Positions 9,105 to 15,874 of a stretch of DNA of 59,678 bases are shown piece by piece. Numbering within the stretch: the first letter of the stretch is position 1; each line of letters opens with the position of its first letter. The position numbers and the translations under genes were made by a program. Below the pieces are notes generated by a model. It worked only from the letters and a program-made list of their open reading frames with translations. It ran no database searches and had not been told where the DNA came from. The DNA is from Fibrobacterota bacterium (lineage in GTDB: Bacteria > Fibrobacterota > Fibrobacteria > UBA11236), in NCBI GenBank assembly GCA_028287465.1, contig JAQBPO010000096.1, positions 1-59,678 of the forward strand, written 5' to 3'.

Positions 9105-9824
9105 CTAATCCGGATCCTTGATGGGATCCCTGTTGAGCTGGAAGGCATGGTACTGCAATTCCGCGCCCGAACCGAGGCCGAGCTTCCTCTTGATATGCGC
9201 GGAATGGGCTTCGATGGTTTTCACGCTTACGGAAAGCATTTCGGAAATCCCCCGGATGGTATTCCCCTTCCCGATCAGGCGGTAGACTTCGAGCTCCCGG
9301 TCGGTGAGGCGGTCGAGGGAAAGGCCCTTCCCCCCGTCACGGCCGCCCGCCAGGCCCCCGATGATCTTCGCCTTTATCTTTTCGCTTACGGCTATCTCGC
9401 CCTTCAACACCGAGTGGATGCCGGCGATCAGGCCCTCCGGGCGGACATGCTTCATCATGTAGCCTCGGGCCCCGGCGCGCAAGGCCCTTTCCGCGTACAA
9501 GTCCTCGTCATGCATGGAAAGCACAAGGATGGGAAGTTGGGGATGGGAACGGCGGATTTCCCGGATCAGTTCCAGACCGTTGACGCCGTCCAGGTCCAGA
9601 TCGGCCAGGACGAGATCGGGGCGCGCCCCTTCGAGCGCGGCAAGGGCATCCTTGATCCCCTCGGCCTCGCCGCAGACCATCAGTCCCGGATCGCGGCCCA
9701 GGGCCATCGACAGGCCCTGGCGGACCACGGGATGGTCGTCCACCACGAGAATGCGTGCGGGGGCATGCGATGGGATATCGTTCCGCACGTTCAGGGAGGC
9801 TTCCTCGCCATCGGCTTCAGGCAT
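9105..9824 (-). CDS. NarL/FixJ-family response regulator
   Basis: This 239-aa regulator has an N-terminal receiver (acidic pocket VVDDH at 27-31, phospho-acceptor D75 in LVLADLDLDG) and a C-terminal LuxR-type helix-turn-helix at about 165-225 (LTDRELEVYRLIGKG, then SVKTIEAHSAHIKRKLGL). It should dimerise on phosphorylation and bind DNA. It converges on the hybrid kinase that ends 24 nt away, and that kinase's free HPt domain makes it a plausible phosphodonor. The ATG follows a -10-like TAATAT by exactly 6 nt and has no Shine-Dalgarno site. Confidence 0.92.
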   Translation of the reverse strand: MPEADGEEASLNVRNDIPSHAPARILVVDDHPVVRQGLSMALGRDPGLMVCGEAEGIKDALAALEGARPDLVLADLDLDGVNGLELIREIRRSHPQLPILVLSMHDEDLYAERALRAGARGYMMKHVRPEGLIAGIHSVLKGEIAVSEKIKAKIIGGLAGGRDGGKGLSLDRLTDRELEVYRLIGKGNTIRGISEMLSVSVKTIEAHSAHIKRKLGLGSGAELQYHAFQLNRDPIKDPD

Positions 9825-9830
9825 CGGGGA

Positions 9831-9836
9831 ATATTA
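9831..9836 (-). promoter_or_regulatory. -10-like hexamer at leaderless spacing before the NarL-type regulator
   Basis: TAATAT read on the minus strand, followed by six bases and the ATG at 9824. I see no convincing -35 box at 16-18 nt, so the call rests on spacing and on the same arrangement at other genes in the window. Confidence 0.35.
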
Positions 9837-9875
9837 GCAATCCAAGGGTCCCATCAGGCATCGCGGTTACGGAGA

Positions 9876-10832
9876 TCACCGGTATTTGACCTCTATCTTC
9901 GTCGCGGCGAATTCCCGGTCGAGATCCGGCATCCCGGATACCGCGGCCCCGCCGACGGGGTGGAAGACGTGCAATTCCGGCCCCGGCACGGCGGTTTTCC
10001 CCAGGACGGGGGCATCCTCGCGCATCAGGGCGATGGGATCGTGGGCGGCCTTGGCGCCGCCAGTGGATTCCGCCGCGGGCAGGATCTTCCCGAGGCGGGG
10101 GTGGTATCTCAAAGCGGCCAGTTCGAGCTTGGGGGAATGGACCCTGTTCCGGATCAGGCAGGTGAACCAGGCCTCCATCGCATCCGTTTCGATGGGCTTT
10201 CCTTCGGATTCGAATGCGAGGGGGCGCTTCAGGGAGTAGCGTACCGATATCACGCAATCCCGCTCCGCCTTTTGGATCAGCTTCCGTGATTCGCGGCACA
10301 ACCAATTCCGGATCGGCCGACCGCGGTAGAGGAGGTCCGGCGACCCTTCGTCGAAGGCTCGGCCCTTCGCTTGACCCGGGCCGCACATAAGGGTCAAGGA
10401 CCAGGATTGCACGGTCACATGCCGGACGACCGTTGCGCTCCCGAAATGGGCGAGCAGGTGGGGCGCGCCTTCCGAAGCTTCGACGACGACGATCCCAAAG
10501 GCATTAGCCAGCAGGAGAAGCTCGCCGGTAGCCTTGCCGGAAACGCAAAGGAAGGCGGCTTTAGCCATCAGGCCTTTTTTCTGTTCCACCAGGGTGGTCA
10601 GGCTCTGCCGGGAAGGGGAACCGGCGCCGCTCCAATCCTGGATCAGAACCCGGTTCGGGCTGCCTTGCAGCAGGCCATCGATGACCATCACTTCCGGGTG
10701 GCCCGACTTTCCGGGAACGGATGGGACGAAGTGGATCCGGGTCCCCGTTCCCAAGGAGGACAAAACCATTTCGGCCACTTTTTCGCCGGGGAGGGCCGTT
10801 TTTCCGCAATCGGACTGGGTCGTTTCATTCAA
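9876..10832 (-). CDS. Hypothetical protein with a degenerate restriction-endonuclease-like N-terminal domain
   Basis: I do not recognise this 318-aa protein as a named family. Residues about 15-125 follow the order of Mrr-type restriction-endonuclease-like domains: a helix (EKVAEMVLSSLG), a strand with an acidic residue (EVMVIDGLL), a second strand where the catalytic E-x-K normally sits but here reads LIQDWSG, then VEQKKGLMAKAAFLCVSG and LLANAFGIVVVEA. The missing E-x-K suggests a non-cutting binding domain. The C-terminal two thirds hold a basic stretch (RNWLCRESRKLIQKAERD) and no clear motif. No signal peptide or membrane segment is seen. The start is a TTG. It is divergent from the AAA+ ATPase operon and shares its 200-bp control region. 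Confidence 0.6.
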   Translation of the reverse strand: MNETTQSDCGKTALPGEKVAEMVLSSLGTGTRIHFVPSVPGKSGHPEVMVIDGLLQGSPNRVLIQDWSGAGSPSRQSLTTLVEQKKGLMAKAAFLCVSGKATGELLLLANAFGIVVVEASEGAPHLLAHFGSATVVRHVTVQSWSLTLMCGPGQAKGRAFDEGSPDLLYRGRPIRNWLCRESRKLIQKAERDCVISVRYSLKRPLAFESEGKPIETDAMEAWFTCLIRNRVHSPKLELAALRYHPRLGKILPAAESTGGAKAAHDPIALMREDAPVLGKTAVPGPELHVFHPVGGAAVSGMPDLDREFAATKIEVKYR

Positions 10833-10897
10833 TCGGCAATCCCCAAGGTATGCCCTTTCCGGCGTGGAATAGACTCCGGAATCCCGGTCATCCGATC

Positions 10898-10926
10898 GAG
10901 TGTATCACCTTTGACCTTTATTTGAA
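10898..10926 (-). promoter_or_regulatory. Possible promoter of the endonuclease-like gene
   Basis: On the minus strand, TTCAAA followed by a 16-nt spacer and TACACT, about 65 nt before the TTG start at 10832. The match is moderate. Confidence 0.3.
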
Positions 10927-10948
10927 TCGGGATGCGTCCGCGAAATTA

Positions 10949-10967
10949 TGTAGGGTTTTGCCCTACA
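10949..10967. promoter_or_regulatory. Palindrome between divergent genes, candidate operator
   Basis: TGTAGGG (10949-10955) and CCCTACA (10961-10967) form a perfect 7-bp inverted repeat with a 5-nt centre. It lies about 28 nt upstream of the -35 box of the AAA+ gene, in the region shared with the divergent gene. Position and symmetry suit a dimeric regulator. Confidence 0.45.
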
Positions 10968-10994
10968 TCGGATAAGGGTATTTCCTACGGGATT

Positions 10995-11023
10995 TTGACC
11001 TTTTGCCTTCCGCCGTTTACATT
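10995..11023 (+). promoter_or_regulatory. Promoter with leaderless spacing for the AAA+ ATPase gene
   Basis: TTGACC (10995-11000), a 17-nt spacer and TACATT (11018-11023). The -10 ends 6 nt before a GTG at 11030. This argues that the gene starts at that GTG and not at the TTG at 11003, which lies inside the promoter. Confidence 0.6.
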
Positions 11024-11029
11024 GATTCG

Positions 11030-11944
11030 GTGAGAAAAACGCAAATCGAAAACGTGGAAGTCCACCTGGCCAACCCGGTGGACCTGAATGTCGAATGGAT
11101 TGGCCAGGAAGAACCCCTGACCCAACTCCTTGCCTGCTGGCTTTCCGTGAATCCCGGAGACCAACCCCTATGCCCGCGCCTGGTCGGACATCCGGGTCTG
11201 GGCAAAACCACTTTGGGAATGGCCGCGGCCAGAAGACGCGGTCAGGAAGTCTATGTGCTCCAATGCACGGCGGACACCAGGCCCGAGGACCTCATCATCA
11301 CCCCGGTGCTGGGTGAAAAGGGGAACATCAAATACCAGGCCTCGGCCCTGGTCACGGCCATGATCACCGGCGGCGCCGTAATCCTCGACGAAGGCAACCG
11401 CATGTCCGAAAAATCCTGGGCCTCCCTGGCGCCCCTGCTCGATGACCGCAGGTCCGTGGACTCGCTGGTTGCAGGCATCAACATCAAGGCCCACAAGGAT
11501 TTCCGCTGCGTGGTCACCATGAATGAGGACGATTCGACCTTCGAGATCCCCGATTACATCATGTCGCGCATCCAGCCCGCGATCGAACTCCCCTTCCCAA
11601 AGGCCGAGGAGGAGCTGCGCATCCTGCGCTACAACCTGCCTTCCGCCCCCGAAGAGCTCCTTCGCATCTGCGTGGGATTCCTCCAACAGGCCCATGGCCT
11701 GGACCTGCCTTATTCGATCCGCGACGGACTGAACGCCATCCGCTTTTCCCAGAAGATGAACGAGCTGCGTCCGGACGGTTGGGATGCCCTCTTCACCAAG
11801 GCGATCCGCCAGATCCTGGGCGACGAGGCCCTGGACATGGAATCCCTGGCGGAAAGGCGCAGGCGCGAAGGCAGGCTTCCCAACATGCAACTGGGCGATT
11901 TCTTCTTCGACGAGGACAACCCGTTGAACCCCGACAGGGACTGA
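11030..11944 (+). CDS. MoxR-type AAA+ ATPase
   Basis: This 304-aa AAA+ protein belongs to the MoxR/AAA_5 branch. Walker A GHPGLGKT is at residues 53-60, Walker [11 protein letters not shown] near 115-124 and sensor 1 VVTMNED near 161-167. An SRI arginine-finger candidate is near 180, and a C-terminal helical lid follows. MoxR proteins usually act as remodelling chaperones for a partner encoded next door, often a VWA protein. Here the partner is the 621-aa protein 29 nt downstream. The start was taken as GTG 11030 because a canonical promoter with leaderless spacing sits just upstream; a TTG at 11003 would add nine residues. Confidence 0.85.
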   Translation: MRKTQIENVEVHLANPVDLNVEWIGQEEPLTQLLACWLSVNPGDQPLCPRLVGHPGLGKTTLGMAAARRRGQEVYVLQCTADTRPEDLIITPVLGEKGNIKYQASALVTAMITGGAVILDEGNRMSEKSWASLAPLLDDRRSVDSLVAGINIKAHKDFRCVVTMNEDDSTFEIPDYIMSRIQPAIELPFPKAEEELRILRYNLPSAPEELLRICVGFLQQAHGLDLPYSIRDGLNAIRFSQKMNELRPDGWDALFTKAIRQILGDEALDMESLAERRRREGRLPNMQLGDFFFDEDNPLNPDRD

Positions 11945-11973
11945 GCCTTGCGACATCGTCACGGCGGACTCCC

Positions 11974-13839
11974 ATGAGCATCCGACTCTCACCCAAGGTC
12001 TCCGCCTTCCCGGTCCGCCACGGCCGGGCGCCTTTCGCCATGGAGTTGCGCAAGCTGCTCTGGAACGGCAGCGGCTCGCCCGAGGCGCGCTTCGACGCTT
12101 TCGCCTTCGCGCTGCCCGCGGCCCTCCGCGACGACGCTCTGGAGGGAGCGGATGCGCTGCCTGCCATCCGGGCCCTGGTCATCCGCGTGGACGGGGCCGT
12201 GCGCGCCTACCTTCCCTTCGATCCTTGCGACGCCTACGTGGAAGCGCTGCGCCAGGCCCGCCAACGCCGCCTGCCGGTGGAATTCCTGGAGGACAACTCC
12301 CTCCTGGAAGGCCCGCTCATCCAATCCCTGCCCGATGCCTACCTGGCCAAGGGGATCGGGATGCAACGCTACCAGGAAGTAGCCAGGGAGATCCTCTCCC
12401 GCCAGGAGACCGACGATCGGTTGGAACATCGCGGTTACCTCGCCTATACCGGGTTGCGCCGCATGGAGAAGCGCTTCGGCAGGATCCTGTTCCTGTGCGA
12501 CTTCCCCCTGCTGTCCCGGCTGCAGGATATGTTCCAGGATGGATCGATCTCCGGCATGCTTGCCGAATCGGAGGACCGCGCGGCATCCCCGGCGGAAACC
12601 GTGGAAGCGCGCTCCCACCCGGTCAAACCGGGGCTCTTGTATTTCGCCATGGGCGAGATACCCTTCTATGCGGGCGAAATGGAAAAGGAGCGCCAGAATC
12701 CCCTAGCCGATCCCATGGACTACCTGGACCTTGTGAAGAAGATCTTCGTCGAAACCCGCAACCAGTTCATCAGCGAACCCGGGGAGGCGGGAGCCGTATC
12801 CATCAAGAAGATCCAGTCGGCCCTCGTTTTCCTGCGTAACATGGCCGTGCAACAGGGCCGCCTGACCCCGGACCTGTTGGACGTGGTAACGGCCGCCAAA
12901 GGGGTCTTCGGCAATGCTTTCGCGGCCAAGGTGCTGGAGGCCGCGCGTTATTACCCATTCTTCGATCCGACCGAACCGGAAGGCGGGCTCCTGGAGATCG
13001 GCAGGGACCATGTCCGCGAACCGGATTCGGACGAGCCGGCTGCCGCCTTCAACCTTTTGGAGGACGAACCCAAGGTCTGGAAGACCATAAGCCTCAAGAA
13101 GGAACCGGGAAAGGAGAAACAGCGGCGTTACCGTTACGCCTGGGACCCGCAGGGGATGTGCTCCCATACCCCCGAGGACGAGCGCATCGAGGGATTCAAC
13201 CGGGCCGTCCGCCGCCGCTCCCAGGACCTGGACCTGCAGGGCTTCGCCCGAACGGAGAAACTCACCTCGTCCCTGAAGGACGGCATCGACATCCGCGAGA
13301 CCTTGCGGAACTGGACCACGGGCGGCATCTACGTCAAGGAGATCCCGCCCGCCAAGGGCCGCGTCGATACCGTGGTCATCATCTTCGACGAGGACAACGA
13401 CGAACGGTATCCCTCCCGGACCACATGGTACGCCGAACATGACGAGGAATCCACCCTCACCTTCTACGCGACCGATCCGTTGGCCAAGCTGATCGGGCCA
13501 GGCATCGCCGAGTCGGAGTACGGCGGCCTCAGCCTCCTGTTCCCGCCGCGGCCCGTGAGGAACGTCTTCGATCTGGCTCCGGAGGAATTCGGCTTCCGCA
13601 GCCTGGCGGAACAGCTCCTGTACGGGGGGCTGGCGAACAGCAATGAACGATCCGTGGCCTATGTCAGCCAGCGCAAGCCGGGACTGCGCATGAAGCGCAT
13701 GGCTGCGGGATTCAAGAAGCGCCTGGTCTGGGTGCCCACAGCCTCCTTCAGCGCGGAAACCCTGCGCCATCTCCGCAAATTCCACATCCTGAACGGCAAG
13801 CACGTCCGCGCCTGGGCGGCCCGCTTCATCCCCGAATAG
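11974..13839 (+). CDS. Large partner of the MoxR ATPase, TraB/DUF5682-like N-terminus, unknown C-terminal domain
   Basis: This 621-aa cytoplasmic protein has no signal peptide or membrane helix. The first ~200 residues read like the TraB/DUF5682 superfamily: an RHG near 15-17, YLPFDPCDAYVEALRQARQ near 77-95 followed by PVEFLEDN, SLPDAY with GIGMQRYQE, and a late strand RILFLCDFPLL. A middle helical region follows. The C-terminal 160 residues form a distinct block with VDTVVIIFDEDNDE (from about 463), TTWYAEHDEESTLTFYATD and LSLLFPPRP, ending in a basic RHLRKFHILNGKHVRAW. I cannot name this block, and no VWA MIDAS motif (DxSxS) is visible. MoxR plus DUF5682 pairs are known as operon neighbours, which supports a working complex here. 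The upstream Shine-Dalgarno site is weak. Confidence 0.7.
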   Translation: MSIRLSPKVSAFPVRHGRAPFAMELRKLLWNGSGSPEARFDAFAFALPAALRDDALEGADALPAIRALVIRVDGAVRAYLPFDPCDAYVEALRQARQRRLPVEFLEDNSLLEGPLIQSLPDAYLAKGIGMQRYQEVAREILSRQETDDRLEHRGYLAYTGLRRMEKRFGRILFLCDFPLLSRLQDMFQDGSISGMLAESEDRAASPAETVEARSHPVKPGLLYFAMGEIPFYAGEMEKERQNPLADPMDYLDLVKKIFVETRNQFISEPGEAGAVSIKKIQSALVFLRNMAVQQGRLTPDLLDVVTAAKGVFGNAFAAKVLEAARYYPFFDPTEPEGGLLEIGRDHVREPDSDEPAAAFNLLEDEPKVWKTISLKKEPGKEKQRRYRYAWDPQGMCSHTPEDERIEGFNRAVRRRSQDLDLQGFARTEKLTSSLKDGIDIRETLRNWTTGGIYVKEIPPAKGRVDTVVIIFDEDNDERYPSRTTWYAEHDEESTLTFYATDPLAKLIGPGIAESEYGGLSLLFPPRPVRNVFDLAPEEFGFRSLAEQLLYGGLANSNERSVAYVSQRKPGLRMKRMAAGFKKRLVWVPTASFSAETLRHLRKFHILNGKHVRAWAARFIPE

Positions 13840-13945
13840 GGGAATCCGCGCGGAATCGCGCTTTGGCTGCGACCTGAGGGATTACTTCAGGTTCTACTTC
13901 AAGTTCACGGCCCCCACGACCGATAATGGGACGGAGGGGGATTCC

Positions 13946-14257
13946 ATGGGAATCGAAGGGGTTGGTCCGGGAACATCGCCGACCGGAGAGCGTTCGGCCG
14001 GGAAAACGGCGGGAACCTTCCGTCAAATCCGGAACCGCACGGATCAATCCCTGCTTTCCCTGCTTCCTTCCCACTCCAGGAACGGAGTCGGATCCAACCT
14101 CGATTTGTACGCGGCCGTGGGGATGCAAACCCAGGGGCTTCTCTCCCGCGGGCTTACGGCCTTCCAATCCGCGAATGCCTCCCTGGGCATAAACATGTCG
14201 GAAAGATTCGGGGATTCCCATCCCCTCCAGGGCGGCCAACTCGATACGTCCGGCTAA
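13946..14257 (+). CDS. Possible small protein of unknown function
   Basis: In the 435-nt gap between the 621-aa gene and thiD, an ATG at 13946 follows a strong GGAGGGGG Shine-Dalgarno site at good spacing and opens a 103-codon frame. The second half (SNLDLYAAVGMQTQGLLSRG and ANASLGINMSERFG) looks like an amphipathic, Ala/Ser/Gly-rich protein segment; the first half is basic and low in structure. I recognise no family. The frame ends within the predicted thiD promoter. The remainder of the gap shows nothing else I can support. It may be spurious, since long open frames are common at this GC content. Confidence 0.4.
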   Translation: MGIEGVGPGTSPTGERSAGKTAGTFRQIRNRTDQSLLSLLPSHSRNGVGSNLDLYAAVGMQTQGLLSRGLTAFQSANASLGINMSERFGDSHPLQGGQLDTSG

Positions 14258-14268
14258 TTAAGTATTTT
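14241..14268 (+). promoter_or_regulatory. Promoter with leaderless spacing for thiD
   Basis: TCGATA (14241-14246), a 16-nt spacer and TATTTT (14263-14268). The -10 ends exactly 6 nt before the TTG at 14275, leaving no room for a 5' leader or a TPP riboswitch. Confidence 0.5.
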
Positions 14269-14274
14269 CTGGGC

Positions 14275-15087
14275 TTGGAAAAGCCGATCCTCTCCCCCGT
14301 CTCCCAGCCCATAGTCCTGTGCCTTTCCGGCTCCGATCCCAGCGGCGGCGCGGGGCTGGAAGCCGACCTGAAGACCTTGCAGCGCCACGGAGTCTACGGC
14401 ATGGCGGTTCCCACCCTGCTCACGGTGCAGAACACCACCGGAGTGCGCAAGGTGAAGACCATGGAACCGGACTTCTTCGAGGAACAGGTGGCCTTCCTCC
14501 TGGAGGACCTGTTCCCATCGGTAATCAAGATCGGCGCCATCGGCGATCGCCGCATGTTACAGGCCCTCATCCGGATCCTTTCCCAGAAACGCCTGGAAGG
14601 CGTGACGGTGGTGATTGATACCGTGCTGAACTCCACCTCGGGATCAAGCCTGTTCGATATGAGGGGACTTTCCGAGTTCATCGAAAGGTTGCTGCCCCGC
14701 GCTTACGTGATCACGCCAAACGTCATCGAATTCGACCTGCTCACCGGCAAGGTCACCACCGAGGCCAATGCCGCGGCGCACCTGTTGGCCTTCGGCCGGG
14801 ACAAGCCCTACTCCATTCTCCTCAAGGGCGGGCATTTCCAGGGGGATCCGATCGATTTCCTCTATCACCGCCATACGGTCAGGAATTTCCCGGGCCGCCG
14901 CATCGATACGCCGCATACCCACGGAACCGGGTGCGTGCTCGCATCCGCCATCGCGGCCAACCTGGCCTTGGGATCGGATTTGACTGACGCGGTGACCAAG
15001 GCGCGCGCCTACCTGCGCGAAGCCATCCTCACCAATCCGGGACTGGGGAGCGGGCGGGGCCCGCTAAACCTCAACGCGGTTGTTTGA
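14275..15087 (+). CDS. thiD: Hydroxymethylpyrimidine/phosphomethylpyrimidine kinase
   Basis: This 270-aa ribokinase-fold enzyme phosphorylates HMP and HMP-P in the pyrimidine branch of thiamine synthesis. The N-terminal substrate motif SGSDPSGGAGLEAD is near residues 19-32. QNTTGVR is near 59, and the anion-hole/catalytic segment THGTGCVLASAIAANLALG begins near 217, with the catalytic Cys. Length is normal. No other thiamine gene is adjacent. The start is a TTG supported by a promoter that puts transcription initiation on it. The last codons overlap the convergent gene by 17 nt. Confidence 0.92.
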   Translation: MEKPILSPVSQPIVLCLSGSDPSGGAGLEADLKTLQRHGVYGMAVPTLLTVQNTTGVRKVKTMEPDFFEEQVAFLLEDLFPSVIKIGAIGDRRMLQALIRILSQKRLEGVTVVIDTVLNSTSGSSLFDMRGLSEFIERLLPRAYVITPNVIEFDLLTGKVTTEANAAAHLLAFGRDKPYSILLKGGHFQGDPIDFLYHRHTVRNFPGRRIDTPHTHGTGCVLASAIAANLALGSDLTDAVTKARAYLREAILTNPGLGSGRGPLNLNAVV

Positions 15088-15568
15088 CGGCCTGCTCGTA
15101 GAGGCGCAGATGCCAGGAATCCTTCATCGGCTTGGAGAAGATCCCGGGCCTTAAATCCGCCAGGCTGGTGAGGGTCGTGTCGAAGACTTCCGTATCGGGA
15201 GCGACCTTTCCTGCGGCCGCCAAGGCCTTGAACTCCAGGCGGTTCACGGATTCCACCGCGCCATCGGCCGCCCGGTAGAAGATGCGGCTGGAATCGAGGA
15301 GCCGGGAATCCAGCTCCCGTTCCAATTGCTTCACCTCGCCCACCATGGAATCGATGCTGCACCCGGAAACCTCCGCGCCTTCGGGCTCGCGAAGCACGAC
15401 AAGGAAGCGATCGTCCAGGATCCTCCAACGTCCGGATACGGCCTCCCCATGGGATTGCCATTGGGAGAAGAACCGGTCAAGCCTTCCCCTGAGGACCGGA
15501 TCACTCTCCGACAGGGGCTTGGAACTCCCGAAAACCCAGCATCTCACATCCCCGTTTTGCGAATCCAT
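15071..15568 (-). CDS. Small conserved protein, ABC transporter ATPase-like family of the Bacteroidetes group
   Basis: This 165-aa protein matches a small family seen in Bacteroidetes and relatives that is often annotated as an ABC transporter ATPase although it has no Walker motifs. The family pattern is visible: an opening RCWVFGSSKPLSE, a FFSQWQSHG segment, a RFLVVL strand and the hallmark SGCSIDSMVGEVKQLE followed by RIFYR. Its function is unknown and it is presumably cytoplasmic. I chose the ATG at 15568, which has an AAGGA Shine-Dalgarno site at proper spacing. The frame is open to 15676, but the added 36 residues are Arg-rich and unlike the family. The 3' end overlaps convergent thiD by 17 nt. 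Confidence 0.7.
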   Translation of the reverse strand: MDSQNGDVRCWVFGSSKPLSESDPVLRGRLDRFFSQWQSHGEAVSGRWRILDDRFLVVLREPEGAEVSGCSIDSMVGEVKQLERELDSRLLDSSRIFYRAADGAVESVNRLEFKALAAAGKVAPDTEVFDTTLTSLADLRPGIFSKPMKDSWHLRLYEQAVKQPR

Positions 15569-15874
15569 ATCGTTCCTTGCTGAAGATCTTCCGCCCCGTC
15601 GCCGGTCGAGCTCAACGATGGCGTTCCATCGGCGACCTTTGAGGGGCGTTTGAAGGAAAATAGCAAACTGGGGCAACCGTTACCTTGAGGTCACTCTTAC
15701 GCCACTCCCCCATCGGCCCAGGCCACCCCGCTCCCAAATCTCCCAATTCCGGATGTGAAAACCCAAAGGCGCGGATAGATTGTCCCCATAGCCCGCCCGA
15801 AAAATCCGCCGGTATGGCGCATTTCTGCCTATTTTTTGGCCAGGGTTGGCAGGGTATTTTTCCGGAGAGGAAAA
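15569..15874. other. Intergenic control region between divergent genes
   Basis: This 306-nt gap should carry promoters for the small minus-strand gene and for the large secreted protein. It has an AT-rich stretch near 15826-15838 and a GGAGAGG Shine-Dalgarno site at its right edge. I see no clear -35/-10 pair, terminator, riboswitch or repeat. Confidence 0.5.

Noticed and set aside
11003-11029. TTG start of the AAA+ ATPase
   Set aside because: It falls in the spacer of a TTGACC-N17-TACATT promoter, whose predicted initiation point is the GTG at 11030.
14240-14275. TPP riboswitch upstream of thiD
   Set aside because: No THI-box sequence is visible, and the predicted promoter leaves no 5' leader.
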